Source of the DNA: Rhizobiaceae bacterium
GTDB taxonomy: Bacteria > Pseudomonadota > Alphaproteobacteria > Rhizobiales > Rhizobiaceae
Reading direction: 5' to 3'
Length of the DNA: 58,986 nucleotides
NCBI GenBank assembly: GCA_029212415.1
Contig: JARGOF010000025.1
Coordinates: 8,992 to 67,977, forward strand
In this document: piece after piece, positions 1 through 8,825 of the stretch
How positions within the stretch are numbered: position 1 is the stretch's first letter
Layout of the letters: each line of letters opens with the position of its first letter
Notes under the pieces: model-generated
Seen by the model: the letters and a program-made list of their open reading frames with translations, nothing else
Databases searched by the model: none
Told to the model about the DNA's origin: nothing
Translations under genes and position numbers: made by a program

Positions 1-1
1 A

Positions 2-418
2 CTGGGGAAAGATTATGTCGTACCGCCTCTGGAGGCGCTGTGGTGGGCGGACGATTTGAACGTCTTCATCACGGGAGACAAGGCGCAATGGCAGTGGACG
101 GTCATGATCATGCAACCGGACTGGATCCTGCCGGAGCATGTCGACGAGGTCAGACAGGCGCTTGCCCGATCAGGTGAACTTCCCGGTCTGGATGATTTGC
201 GTCTCGAAACATATACGGAAGGCCTGGCTGTTCAGATACTACATATTGGTCCCTATAGAGACGAGGGACCGGTTCTGAAGGTTCTGCACGAGGAATATAT
301 TCCGGCAAATGGCCTGGTGGAAACTGGCCACCATCATGAAATCTATCTGAGCGACCCGCGCAAGACAGCCCCGCAAAAGCTCAAAACCATTTTACGGCAG
401 CCGGTGCGACAGGCTTGA
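2..418 (+). CDS. GyrI-like small-molecule-binding domain protein (5' truncated by window edge)
   Basis: The reading frame is open from base 2, so the gene starts outside the window; the visible part is the C-terminal 138 residues. It begins with YVVPPLEALWW and continues with WSWT-like (WQWTVMIMQPDWI) and LHIGPYRDEGP segments, and ends with HHHEIYLSDPRKTAP. This pattern is typical of stand-alone GyrI-like proteins, which share the ligand-binding fold of the BmrR/Rob C-terminal domain. Family members bind small hydrophobic molecules and some hydrolyse them, but the ligand here cannot be told. The first ATG-like codon at 56 is really a TTG inside the conserved domain and is not the start. Confidence 0.75.
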   Translation: MGKDYVVPPLEALWWADDLNVFITGDKAQWQWTVMIMQPDWILPEHVDEVRQALARSGELPGLDDLRLETYTEGLAVQILHIGPYRDEGPVLKVLHEEYIPANGLVETGHHHEIYLSDPRKTAPQKLKTILRQPVRQA

Positions 419-464
419 AGCCAATCGGCTGACATACCCGATCAATCATCCCGGCACATCGCTA

Positions 465-968
465 TCAATCCGCTTTATCCGCCTTGCCCGATTTTTTGGC
501 TTTGGACGGCGCCTTGGCTTTCTCAGTCGACGCTTTTACATCTGTTGTGGCCGCTTGCGTGTTTGCCGGCTCAAATGTCGGGGCACGGTATTGTCTGGCA
601 TATTCCGCCACGCGTTCGGCTCGTTCAATTGCCAGTTCTTCCGGTGTCGGCTCGTGAGGTGTCTCTGTTTCCTCCGCCAGCGCAACCTTTTCATGTGTTT
701 GCCGGACAGGCCGCTGATTGTGCACTTCATCAAGCCGTGTGTCGGCCAGAACGCGAAGGTGATTTTCGATCAGGATGAAGCAGGCAAAAAGGCCGCCTCC
801 GAGCGACGCGGCAAGAAAGCCGGCAGCAAAGCCGATGATGCCACCGATCCACGGCTCCACCTCCAGAACCGGTGCCTGAAGATAGCCTGCCACCGCGCCG
901 CCGATGATACTGATTGCAGCCATCACGCTGATGATGCCTGAAAGAAAATCGACCAAAAGTCGCAGCAT
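465..968 (-). CDS. Small inner-membrane protein with charged C-terminal tail, unknown function
   Basis: This 167-residue protein has two hydrophobic segments (about residues 8-30 and 42-66) rich in glycine and alanine. A cytoplasmic-looking tail of about 95 residues follows, rich in Glu, Ala and Lys, and ending in a lysine-rich stretch (KAKAPSKAKKSGKADKAD). The glycines in both membrane segments suggest tight helix packing. I do not recognise a named family. The tail resembles low-complexity linker or scaffold tails of alphaproteobacterial membrane proteins. It is convergent with the GyrI-like gene and stands alone on its strand. Confidence 0.65.
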   Translation of the reverse strand: MLRLLVDFLSGIISVMAAISIIGGAVAGYLQAPVLEVEPWIGGIIGFAAGFLAASLGGGLFACFILIENHLRVLADTRLDEVHNQRPVRQTHEKVALAEETETPHEPTPEELAIERAERVAEYARQYRAPTFEPANTQAATTDVKASTEKAKAPSKAKKSGKADKAD

Positions 969-1148
969 GTCTCTCTATCCCTCGAATGCAGCCGTTCGTA
1001 CGTCTACATTTACAATCAAATTACTGCAAAATCATGTATTTTTGAATGTGCCACCATAGCGACCCAGGATGCGACGCAGATCCATCCGAATAAGGGATGG
1101 TCGATCAGCGCCGCAATTGCAGGGCGCTACACAGAACCTGCGCGGCAA

Positions 1149-1727
1149 TCAGTTGCTGACCGAAGCGAGCCTGCGGCGGCTGGCGGACTTTTGAACCTTT
1201 TTTGATGTTTTTATGGTGGCATTCACCACACGGGCCTTGTTGCCGGGCCGCGTTACATGACGGACAAAGGCCTTGATCGCTTCGTCAACGTTTTTGGCCG
1301 CCGCAAAGCTCTTGAAGCGTTTGGCCTCTTTGATGATCAGGGAGATATTGTAATCGGTGGTCGTCAGATTGGACACGCTGTGGCCGGTTCCCAGACCCCG
1401 GCTGCGGTTCATCTGAAACAGTCCGAAACAATTGCAGCCGCGGTTGTGCGCTTTCGGATTCAGGGTCGATTCCCGTATGGCCACCGATACAGCGGCAATC
1501 TGTTGCGGGCGACCATATCCAGCTTTGGCAAAGCGCGCGGCGATCCGGTTGGCAACCCGTGTCTGCGCCTTTGTGTAGCCTGGCAATTGATCAAAGCGCA
1601 CAGTGGATTTCTGAGCGGTCGTGATCGGGGAAGCTTTTGGAACAGGGACAGTATTACCGGCTTGCGAAACAGAACAGGCGGCGAGAAAAACAGCGGCAAA
1701 CAACAGGCCAGTGGTTGATTTGAACAT
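1149..1727 (-). CDS. Lysozyme-like (transglycosylase-fold) lipoprotein
   Basis: The 192-residue product starts with a lipoprotein signal (FAAVFLAACS: lipobox LAAC, Cys at about residue 18), so it is probably anchored in the outer membrane. The core, about residues 55-165, looks like a small lytic transglycosylase/lysozyme fold: an IRESTLNP segment supplies the likely catalytic Glu, followed by CNCFGLFQMNRS, equivalent to the GLFQ motif of SLT enzymes, and an AIKAFVRHV helix. Such proteins cleave peptidoglycan. Two nearby Cys residues (GCNC) are unusual and could form a disulfide. The basic C-terminal tail (KTSKKVQKSASRRR) could bind cell wall or polyanions. Confidence 0.7.
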   Translation of the reverse strand: MFKSTTGLLFAAVFLAACSVSQAGNTVPVPKASPITTAQKSTVRFDQLPGYTKAQTRVANRIAARFAKAGYGRPQQIAAVSVAIRESTLNPKAHNRGCNCFGLFQMNRSRGLGTGHSVSNLTTTDYNISLIIKEAKRFKSFAAAKNVDEAIKAFVRHVTRPGNKARVVNATIKTSKKVQKSASRRRLASVSN

Positions 1728-2034
1728 TATTCTGGCATTCCATGAATTTGCTGGACGGATAATTGGATTTCAGGCCCGTTTGTTGCCCGGAATTTCCACG
1801 GCTGCGACGTTCGCGGCCAATTGTTGGTCCGTGCATTGCGGGTTACTTTGTCTGAATTATGGCAATTGCCCCACAATGCCAACACCAGGAGCGCCGGGAT
1901 CGCGCAGGAAATATCAAAACCTGTGCAGAAACCGGTTGGGGTCAAGAATTGAAGAGGTGGCTTGTCGGTGATTTCACCGCTATGATCCCTCGAAGAAATT
2001 GATTTCGGCAAATGTCATTTGTGAGGACTCCGTC

Positions 2035-2691
2035 ATGCTGTTGCGTCAAATTCTGCGATCCTTCGCGGTCCTGCTGTTGTTGCTGACTGCTGCAAACACG
2101 TCGCATGCGGGTGTTTTGAAGAATGTCGGCAAGGCGGTGGAAAAAACCGGCAAGGTCATCCAGAAGGGCGCCGAGAACACCACTGAGTTCATCGGCGAGG
2201 GTGTGGAAAAGACCGGTGATGCCATTGAGAAAGGCGTCCGCAAGACCGGCGAAGTCCTGACCGGCAAGGATGCACAGCCACAGATGCCCCTTGTAGAGGC
2301 TTCCTATCTCTTTGTCTTGCCGGCGGCTTCTTTCAATTCAGCCGTGGCCTCCGAAACGCAATCCATGACCTTGGATGGTCTGGCGCCCACCATATATTAT
2401 TTTACTGACCGTCCGGTGCGAAGCGCCGGCTATATGGATATTGATGCCTTTGTTGCACTCTGGCAGGGCGATGAACCGGACAGCTACAAGGCTGTCCCAC
2501 CCAATGCGGCCATCGCGGTTTCCGGCGTGGAAGGCGAGGACCCGATTGTTGTGAAACTGCTGACAGCGGTGAGGGACGGAACAAAACTGACGTTTACCAT
2601 CAATCCGGTCTCCGGTGTCTTGCCCAAACGGGCAGGCAATATAGCGCTTTTTGTTGACGGCATCGCCGGAAACATGGTGCCTCTGCGCTGA
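2035..2691 (+). CDS. Secreted protein with amphipathic KTGE repeats, unknown function
   Basis: I chose the ATG at 2035 over an upstream TTG at 1999 because it has a GAGGA ribosome site just ahead and opens directly into a signal peptide (LRQILRSFAVLLLLLTAANT, cleavage near SHAG). Mature residues about 26-75 form an amphipathic helical stretch with recurring EKTG, KGAE and RKTG units, resembling LEA- or apolipoprotein-like helices. The C-terminal about 130 residues look like a beta-rich domain (SYLFVLPAASFN, TIYYFTDRPVRSAGYM, ALFVDGIAGNMVPLR). Resembling sequences are annotated as hypothetical exported proteins; no function can be assigned. It stands alone on its strand. Confidence 0.65.
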   Translation: MLLRQILRSFAVLLLLLTAANTSHAGVLKNVGKAVEKTGKVIQKGAENTTEFIGEGVEKTGDAIEKGVRKTGEVLTGKDAQPQMPLVEASYLFVLPAASFNSAVASETQSMTLDGLAPTIYYFTDRPVRSAGYMDIDAFVALWQGDEPDSYKAVPPNAAIAVSGVEGEDPIVVKLLTAVRDGTKLTFTINPVSGVLPKRAGNIALFVDGIAGNMVPLR

Positions 2692-2946
2692 CGTAGCGGG
2701 TCCTGAATGGATTCTGTCTGACGGCATTTATAATCAAGGGCGCCTTTGTGGCCGGGCTGGTGCGGCTATGGTGGCAGTTCAATCATCATCAACAGGTCGG
2801 GGCTTGATGCGCGCTCATTTTTGCACGCTATAGTATATTCCATTGTATCATCAACGATGCGTGCACAACCACAGGTATGCTTTCTGTCACTTTCGTGGTA
2901 TATATTGTCGATACATGTGACGTGATGCGCTAACGCAATACTGGAA

Positions 2947-3369
2947 ATGGCCGCCACGATGGAAACAATCTGGGCATTTTTATCTGACGCAACAAACCGG
3001 GACACGCTCGCATGGATCGGTGGTGGTGCCGCCACCGTGGCTTCTGCGATTTGGATTGCGTTCAAGTATTTTGCCAATGATAAAAGTCAGGACAAACCAC
3101 CCCGAAAATCAGGTGCGACCTCTGCGGCAGCCGGGCAGGGCCTTGCATCCTCCGGTGACATGCTGGTTGAGGGCGGTGTGCATGTCGAGTCCCATTCCGG
3201 TCCAACAAAATGGGCCTATGCTCTGGGTGCGCTCGGTTTGGTGATCCTGGGTTACGCAGCTGTCTTTTCGCAAGGTGACACCTGTTTGGTCAATGCTTCG
3301 TCGGTTGGCGGTGAAGTTACCGGAACGGTCACCGTTGTCGGTGGTTCCGGAGATGTCGCATGCGACTGA
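2947..3369 (+). CDS. Small two-TM membrane protein overlapping a TPR gene
   Basis: The 140-residue product has two predicted membrane helices (about residues 21-42, IGGGAATVASAIWIAF; and 88-108, ALGALGLVILGYAAVF). Between them is a loop of about 45 residues with the glycine-rich piece SSGDMLVEGGVHVESHSG. A C-terminal tail with two Cys residues follows (DTCLVNASS...GDVACD). Its 3' end overlaps the TPR gene start by 10 bases, which implies translational coupling and a shared role. The start may instead be the second Met, 12 bases downstream; neither has a strong ribosome site. I do not recognise the family. Confidence 0.6.
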   Translation: MAATMETIWAFLSDATNRDTLAWIGGGAATVASAIWIAFKYFANDKSQDKPPRKSGATSAAAGQGLASSGDMLVEGGVHVESHSGPTKWAYALGALGLVILGYAAVFSQGDTCLVNASSVGGEVTGTVTVVGGSGDVACD

Positions 3370-5372
3370 CCTGCCGGGCCTTAGCTTTTGGCCTCGTGTT
3401 GTATGCTGCCTTCTATCCGTTGCCGCTTGCGGCTTTTGGCGATCGAAAGGTTCATTGCGGAAACCTCACGGAAGGGGGTGTTGTCCTCAGTTCGATAAAA
3501 ATCGTCTGTGGCATGAGTGCTGAGGAGTTCGCAGACAATATGCGCCTGGCGCTCTCCTCCATACCCGGTGACAAACAGGAATTGTTCCGCCGACTGGATC
3601 GCCTCACGCCCGAAGGCGCAAAACTGCAGGCCGGCGCAATCGACCGGTTTTTTGAAATTCTCGGCAAGCGCGAACTGCCTGTTGAGCGGCTGCAAGATAC
3701 ATTTGTGGAGATTGCAACACGTCACATTGAGCTTCTTGACGAGATAAGGCGGTTTCGTGTCCACGATCCTGATGTTCAGACATTGCGCGACGCGGCAGAA
3801 GGGGCCCTGAAGGCAGACAGGCCTGACCTTGATGCCGCTCAATCACGTCTAGAAGAAGCCCGTCAACTGGTTCGAACGAAGCGCGAGACGGCTGAAAAAC
3901 TCCTTGCTGATCAAAAACGCGCGGAAGCGCAGATTGTTCGTGAGCAGGCACAATTGGAATACACCCGAATACGTTTTGCGGCCGCTGCAGAGCTTTTTGA
4001 AGAAGCGGCATCGCTCTGGCCGGACGATGACAGGGCGCAGCAAGCCGCCGATCTCGAAAATGCCGGGCGGAGTTATTACCAGGAAGGTGTCGATTTCGGT
4101 GACATCCGGTTCCTTGAAAGGGCCGTTGTGATCTATCGCGGGGTGCTTGAACAGAAATCCCGCGACCGTGCACCGCTTGACTGGGCATCGACCCAGAACA
4201 ACCTTGGCGCCGTGCTTTCGATTCTTGGGGGGCGGGAGGTTGGAACGGATCGCCTTGCACAGGCTGTGGATGCATACCAACTGGCCCTTGAGGAGTGGAC
4301 CCGCGACCGCGTGCCGCTTGACTGGGCGACAACCCAGAACAACCTCGGCAACGCGCTTTTGAGGCTCGGTGAGCGAGAGAGCGAAACGGATCGCCTTGAG
4401 CAGGCTGTGGATGCCTATCGCCTCGCCCTTGAAGAGTGGACCCGCGACCGCGTGCCGCTTGACTGGGCGACAACCCAGAATAACCTTGGCAACGCCCTTT
4501 CAAGCCTTGGAGAGCGGGAGAGCGGAACGCAATACCTTGAGCAGGCGGTGGATGCCTATCGTCTGGCTCTTGAGGAGCGCACCCGCGACCGTGTGCCGCT
4601 TGACTGGGCAACCACACAAAACAACCTTGGCACCGTGCTTATGAGCCTTGGTGAACGGGAAACCGGAACCGATCTGCTGAAGCAGGCAGTCGATGCCTAT
4701 CGCTTGACCCTTGAGGAGTGGACCCGCGCGCGCCTGCCGCTTGACTGGGCGACAACCCAGAACAATCTCGGCAACGCTCTTGCGCTTCTAGGTGGGCGTG
4801 AGAGTGATGACACCAAGCACCTTGACCAGGCCATTGCCGCCTATCGCCTTGCCCTTGAGGAGTGGACTCGCGCGCGTGTGCCGCTTGACTGGGCGGCGAC
4901 CCAGAACAATCTTGGCAACACGCTTTTGAGGCTTGGCGAGCGAGAAAACGGAACGGATCGTCTTGAGCAGGCCGTGGATGCCTACCAACAGGCCCTTGAG
5001 GTGTGGACCCGCGCGCACGCGCCGCTTGACTGGGCGTCTGCCCAGAACAACCTTGGCAATGCGCTTTCGAGCCTTGGTGAGCGGGAGAGCGGAACGGATC
5101 GCCTGGAGCAGGCCGTGGATGCCTACCAACAGGCCCTTGAGGAGCGAACCCGCGAGCGCGTGCCGCTGGAGTGGGTCCGGACCCGGAACAACCTTGGCAA
5201 TGCGCTTTTGAACCTTGGCCAGCGTGACAGCGGAACAAAACACCTGGAGCAGGCGCTGGAGCATTTTCAAGCCGCCAGGGCTGCCATGAGTGAAGACGGG
5301 TATTTGCAATATGAAGACTATTTTTTACGTCGCATCAAGACAACGACCGACCTGATCGAAACACGGCAGTGA
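3360..5372 (+). CDS. Exported or membrane-tethered tetratricopeptide repeat protein with eight 47-residue repeats
   Basis: This 670-residue protein has an N-terminal hydrophobic signal (LAFGLVLYAAFYPLPLAAFG), then a helical region with a likely coiled coil (about residues 150-215, rich in Arg, Glu and Ala). From about residue 272 there are eight tandem units of 47 residues, each built around PLDWATTQNNLGNAL, LGERESGTDRLEQAVDAY and LALEEWTRDRV. These are TPR-type units that form superhelical protein-binding surfaces. The coding start overlaps the 3' end of the two-TM gene, so the two products are likely made together. The N-terminal export signal and a membrane partner suggest a periplasmic scaffold or sensor, but this is inference. 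Confidence 0.8.
   Translation: MRLTCRALAFGLVLYAAFYPLPLAAFGDRKVHCGNLTEGGVVLSSIKIVCGMSAEEFADNMRLALSSIPGDKQELFRRLDRLTPEGAKLQAGAIDRFFEILGKRELPVERLQDTFVEIATRHIELLDEIRRFRVHDPDVQTLRDAAEGALKADRPDLDAAQSRLEEARQLVRTKRETAEKLLADQKRAEAQIVREQAQLEYTRIRFAAAAELFEEAASLWPDDDRAQQAADLENAGRSYYQEGVDFGDIRFLERAVVIYRGVLEQKSRDRAPLDWASTQNNLGAVLSILGGREVGTDRLAQAVDAYQLALEEWTRDRVPLDWATTQNNLGNALLRLGERESETDRLEQAVDAYRLALEEWTRDRVPLDWATTQNNLGNALSSLGERESGTQYLEQAVDAYRLALEERTRDRVPLDWATTQNNLGTVLMSLGERETGTDLLKQAVDAYRLTLEEWTRARLPLDWATTQNNLGNALALLGGRESDDTKHLDQAIAAYRLALEEWTRARVPLDWAATQNNLGNTLLRLGERENGTDRLEQAVDAYQQALEVWTRAHAPLDWASAQNNLGNALSSLGERESGTDRLEQAVDAYQQALEERTRERVPLEWVRTRNNLGNALLNLGQRDSGTKHLEQALEHFQAARAAMSEDGYLQYEDYFLRRIKTTTDLIETRQ
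4173..5288 (+). repeat. Eight tandem 141-bp coding repeats (TPR units)
   Basis: The DNA encoding the repeats is itself highly similar from unit to unit (for example CCGCTTGACTGGGC and AACCTTGGCAACGC recur every 141 bases). One unit, the fifth, has a one-codon insertion (ESDDTKH). Strong DNA similarity in tandem suggests recent unit duplication or gene conversion, and copy number may vary between strains. The same repetition creates long open frames on the opposite strand that are not genes. Confidence 0.85.
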
Positions 5373-5625
5373 TCGTGCAAGAACCGTCAATGCTCGTGGG
5401 GCTATGAGTGTTGTGTTTCCTGCGGCCATCACGCGCGCTGTCGGGGTCGCCAACACAGGTCATCCAGCGTTTCGGCTTTTCGCAAACATAGCACAACGCT
5501 GCGAGATGATTTGCACCATCCTGTCATGCCAAATGCAGATTATTCCCTTTTCTTGCCCATTGACGAAAAAAGGGCTTGCGCCTGTCAGGTGTAAAGTCTA
5601 GGAAATTCAAGCCTTTTAGGCAGGT

Positions 5626-5702
<77 letters not shown>

Positions 5703-5834
5703 ATAAATCAATGGCTTGGCGAGATCCCCAGATCGCTTGGCTTGCAAAAATTCCTTTGTTTACGCACTTTTTGTCGGATCGAAATGGTTCGAAAACAGCG
5801 CCTGCGACTGGACAATGTTGCGGATTGATTGTCC

Positions 5835-6719
5835 TCACCTTTGTTTGTCCGTCCCACTTTGAGGGACAAGGCGATTTTTCTGGTCGATCAATTCCAGTTT
5901 CAGATCCCGAAACAAGCGTTTGTGCAGCGGCCATTTTCTGTTGTCTTTTTCGAACGATACGAAATCGTAAACGCGGGACAGCTTTCTCAAAGTGCGTTTG
6001 CTCAACAGATTCGGATCTCCCCACTTGAGGGATCCACGCCGGTCCCATTTTGCCCTGTTGATCTCGTATTCGGCTGCATGGTGTTGTGAGATAAAAGTGC
6101 CAAGCGTTTCGTATTCACTGAATTCACATGCATCCAGACCCGGAATGCTGTCCATGATCGCCTGAATCCACGGTGATTCCATGGTTTCTTCAATGTGGTC
6201 AATGAGTCCATTCACCCATGTTTTTTTGGTGGCGAAGCACTGCGCAATGAAGGAGTGATCCGATGTTTTTTCCATCCGCATTATTTTGCGAATGGTGTCG
6301 AAGTATTCGACGTGGTGTTCGCTGCCGCGGTAAAGCCTGATAATCCCGTCGTCCAGAAACGTCAGGTCCCGGGTTGGCATGTTGTCGGCGTCCCAAATGA
6401 GATTGACAGCATTTGCACTGCCTTGGCGCGCAGCGCTCAGTTTGACAAATTGTTGCAGGTACCAACCGGCCCTGAATTTCATGGAATCCGGCAGTCGGTT
6501 TTCAATATAGGTTCTATTATTCTGGCTGATATAGTCATCTTCGCACAGCACGTCGAACCTGCGATCAGTGATCGCGCGGAATGCGGCAAGATCATTCTTC
6601 GGGACAATGGCCTGATAGTTTTCCGCATCGATATGCTCCAGAACATGACGGTGCGTACAGCGCCATGTGTTCAGGTCGGCCAGACAAATCAGACTGATCA
6701 GGGTTTCGATTTTTTTCAT
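5835..6719 (-). CDS. DUF6492-type glycosyltransferase-like protein
   Basis: The 294-residue product begins with a short beta-strand start (METL-like KKIETLISLICLAD) and has a WYLQQFVKLSAA segment followed by NLIWDADNMPTRDL. The WDAD element is the DXD-like metal and sugar-nucleotide binding motif expected of GT-A fold enzymes, and the layout fits DUF6492 proteins, often found in surface-polysaccharide loci. No signal peptide is seen, so it is likely cytoplasmic. It lies alone downstream of tRNA-Pro on the opposite strand. The acceptor and donor sugars are unknown. Confidence 0.7.
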   Translation of the reverse strand: MKKIETLISLICLADLNTWRCTHRHVLEHIDAENYQAIVPKNDLAAFRAITDRRFDVLCEDDYISQNNRTYIENRLPDSMKFRAGWYLQQFVKLSAARQGSANAVNLIWDADNMPTRDLTFLDDGIIRLYRGSEHHVEYFDTIRKIMRMEKTSDHSFIAQCFATKKTWVNGLIDHIEETMESPWIQAIMDSIPGLDACEFSEYETLGTFISQHHAAEYEINRAKWDRRGSLKWGDPNLLSKRTLRKLSRVYDFVSFEKDNRKWPLHKRLFRDLKLELIDQKNRLVPQSGTDKQR

Positions 6720-7104
6720 TCATCATGCGCCCCGTTTTTGCAGTAATTGTATGAAACATTACCTATCATCATGCAAATGGCACGGCAGCCCTGACCATCA
6801 GTCAGTGTTGGTCGTTATGGGCAAATGTCCCTGCAGATTCCTTGTCGTCGTGACTTGCGACTGCGTGACCGGCGATGCGGCTTTGTGCATGAGAGGCAGT
6901 CATCCCAACGCAGGAAATCACAAATTCCCCGGAATGTTCATTCCGCGTTTTGGCCAAATCAGCTGTACAGAGCGAGGTTCGGAAAGGTCATTTCGAACGT
7001 TCTGATACCTGTTTCCGGACGCATTCCGGCACGAAACCCGCTTGATGCAATCTACTGCTGCATTCCGCTGCAGTGCCATTTGACCAACATTCGGGGAGCG
7101 CACC
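6720..7104 (+). other. Intergenic region with palindromes, no gene recognised
   Basis: This 385-base divergent gap holds no convincing reading frame. It contains two inverted repeats: CGGAAT-GTTC-ATTCCG at 6930-6945, and GTTCG...CGAAC arms spanning 6977-6998. The string ATTCCG recurs three times between 6940 and 7070. These may be binding sites for a regulator of the exported protein gene at 7105, which has a GGGGAG ribosome site just before its ATG. Confidence 0.4.
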
Positions 7105-7641
7105 ATGTCGCATGACCAAACATCCACCGTCCAAAAAATCTTTATCGCCATACTCGTTTTCATCTCGATTTCAGCCAATGCCCATGATGCTGCTGTTCAA
7201 ACCCGTGTTGGGCGGACAGTACCGGCTGAGGCCCTGGGGATTGTTGTTATCGAGGCGCCACGCCAGGCTTCACTCCTGCAACTCAGGGGCATGGCAGGAG
7301 AGGGCAAGGTGATTCTGCGCAGCGATGATCGCCAGGATTGCCTGACCTTTCCCATTCGCTTCGTCGCAGGCGATTTTGGCGGTAGCGATATATCTGTTCA
7401 TTCCGCCCAACAGGTCCGCCTTGTCTTGAAAAGCAGGCGCGTTTTTGAGACGCTTGCCAGAGGCGATGACGTTGTCAGCGACATGTATCGCGTCAGCAGT
7501 CACGAGGATGATGCCAGGGCCGATATTCTTATCCAGACCGGTTTGAGCGACAGCCACGGTTTTGTACTCAATCCTGGCAGCTCGATCCTTGAAGATCTCG
7601 TCGGTGTAAAAACAAGACGCACCGACTGTTCCGAACTCTGA
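7105..7641 (+). CDS. Exported protein of unknown function
   Basis: The start is supported by GGGGAG nine bases upstream. The N-terminus is a signal peptide (IFIAILVFISISANA, cleavage probably before HDAAV). The mature part of about 150 residues appears mostly beta: VPAEALGIVVIEAPRQASLL, GKVILRSDDRQDCLTFP, VRLVLKSRRVFETL. Two Cys residues (DCLTF and TDCSEL) could form a disulfide in the periplasm. I do not recognise a family. It is convergent with the AraC-type regulator gene, and a GC-rich inverted repeat (7651-7658 with 7672-7679) lies just past its stop. Confidence 0.6.
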   Translation: MSHDQTSTVQKIFIAILVFISISANAHDAAVQTRVGRTVPAEALGIVVIEAPRQASLLQLRGMAGEGKVILRSDDRQDCLTFPIRFVAGDFGGSDISVHSAQQVRLVLKSRRVFETLARGDDVVSDMYRVSSHEDDARADILIQTGLSDSHGFVLNPGSSILEDLVGVKTRRTDCSEL

Positions 7642-7646
7642 CCCCT

Positions 7647-8684
7647 TCAGGGGCGGGCGCTGTTGGATTGTGCCCGCCCTGCGCGAAATTGTGATGGGGT
7701 TTGACCGACGATACGGCGAAATTCGGTGTTGAAACTGGATTTGCTGACAAAGCCGGCGTCCAGCATCACTCCGGTAATCGGCACAGCGGTATCCTTCAGG
7801 GCGTTCTGTGCGTGGCTAATGCGGAAGCCGTTGATATAGCGTGAAAAATTTTCACCGGTTGTTCGGTTTATTGCGCCAGAAACATCGCGTGCAGGAACCG
7901 ACAATCGCCGCGCCACCCGGGCAAGGGTCAGATTGCTGTCCCTGTAGAGCTGTTTGTCCTTCATAAGGGCATCGAGCCTGGCCAGCAGTGAGCGGTCCTG
8001 TTCACTGGCGACTTCGGTTTTGTCTGCAACCGGTTTTGGACTGCGCAGAACCATTGGAACACCCACCAGTGCCACTACAAAAACAAAGGCTGTAAAAACC
8101 CCGGAGGCACCGGTCAGCAACGTCATGAAAAAGGCCTCACCTGAAAACAGCAGGGCGGCGACAATCAGGATATCTGTGGCCACCATCATGCCGAGCAAGC
8201 AGATCGTGGCATAAATTGCCGTCCGAACAACGCCAGCTTTGTCAGGTGCGACATGGGCATAATCATCCGCATCAAAGCGTAAAAGGCCAGCAATGCGCAC
8301 CAGGTAAGCGCAGTTGATCAGGAGCACCAACACATCGGCCGAGATGAATATATCGGCCAGAATGAACAATTGAACCAAGACGATGGGCAGGCCGTTCCAC
8401 AGCAGGATTTGTTGCCATGTCGGGGCAACATCCCGCGTCAGCGCAGATAGCCCCAGATAGGCCAGCGGGGCAATCATCACGGTGACCAGCGGCTGCACCC
8501 GCGCGGCCCAGGCGGCGTCGAAGGAAAGCCGGAGACCCAGAAGCAGACTGATCATTGCCACAGACAGCAGGAAACTGCAGAGAAAGAACCGCGCGGACGC
8601 AGGCAGCCGCGCATTTTGCGCCAGGGCATAGGCTGCAATGATCGTCAAAACACCGATCAACCATACAAGGGGAAGTGTCACCAT
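7647..8684 (-). CDS. Membrane-anchored AraC-family transcriptional regulator
   Basis: I prefer the ATG at 8684, which has GGAAAG five bases upstream, over the longer form beginning at 8744. The N-terminal about 210 residues contain roughly seven hydrophobic helices (LVWLIGVLTIIAAYALA, FFLCSFLLSVAMISLLLGL, ICLLGMMVATDILIVAALLF and others). The C-terminal 100 residues are a double helix-turn-helix of AraC type (LTLARVARRLSVPARDVSGAI; SKSSFNTEFRRIVGQTPSQFR). Proteins with this layout sense signals at the membrane and bind DNA directly. The signal and target are unknown. It may regulate the divergent or nearby exported proteins. Confidence 0.85.
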   Translation of the reverse strand: MVTLPLVWLIGVLTIIAAYALAQNARLPASARFFLCSFLLSVAMISLLLGLRLSFDAAWAARVQPLVTVMIAPLAYLGLSALTRDVAPTWQQILLWNGLPIVLVQLFILADIFISADVLVLLINCAYLVRIAGLLRFDADDYAHVAPDKAGVVRTAIYATICLLGMMVATDILIVAALLFSGEAFFMTLLTGASGVFTAFVFVVALVGVPMVLRSPKPVADKTEVASEQDRSLLARLDALMKDKQLYRDSNLTLARVARRLSVPARDVSGAINRTTGENFSRYINGFRISHAQNALKDTAVPITGVMLDAGFVSKSSFNTEFRRIVGQTPSQFRAGRAQSNSARP

Positions 8685-8825
8685 GATCTTTCCTGATGGC
8701 GAAGGTAAGTCCCCGGCCGCTGGTTTGCGGCCAGAATCCTTCATAAATCAGATCAGGTCAATGAATGATGTCCGTGTCTCTCATACTTTGCGGTTCGCCC
8801 GATGTTTCCTGTCGGGGAAACCGCG

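Noticed and set aside
3604-4617. Long minus-strand open frame (337 codons) under the TPR gene
   Set aside because: It is the antisense shadow of the repeated TPR DNA: it repeats with the same 141-bp period, is Ser/Arg/Pro/Gln-rich without a fold, and has no ribosome site.
4639-5238. Second minus-strand open frame of 199 codons in the TPR repeats
   Set aside because: Same cause as above; its content mirrors the repeat unit.
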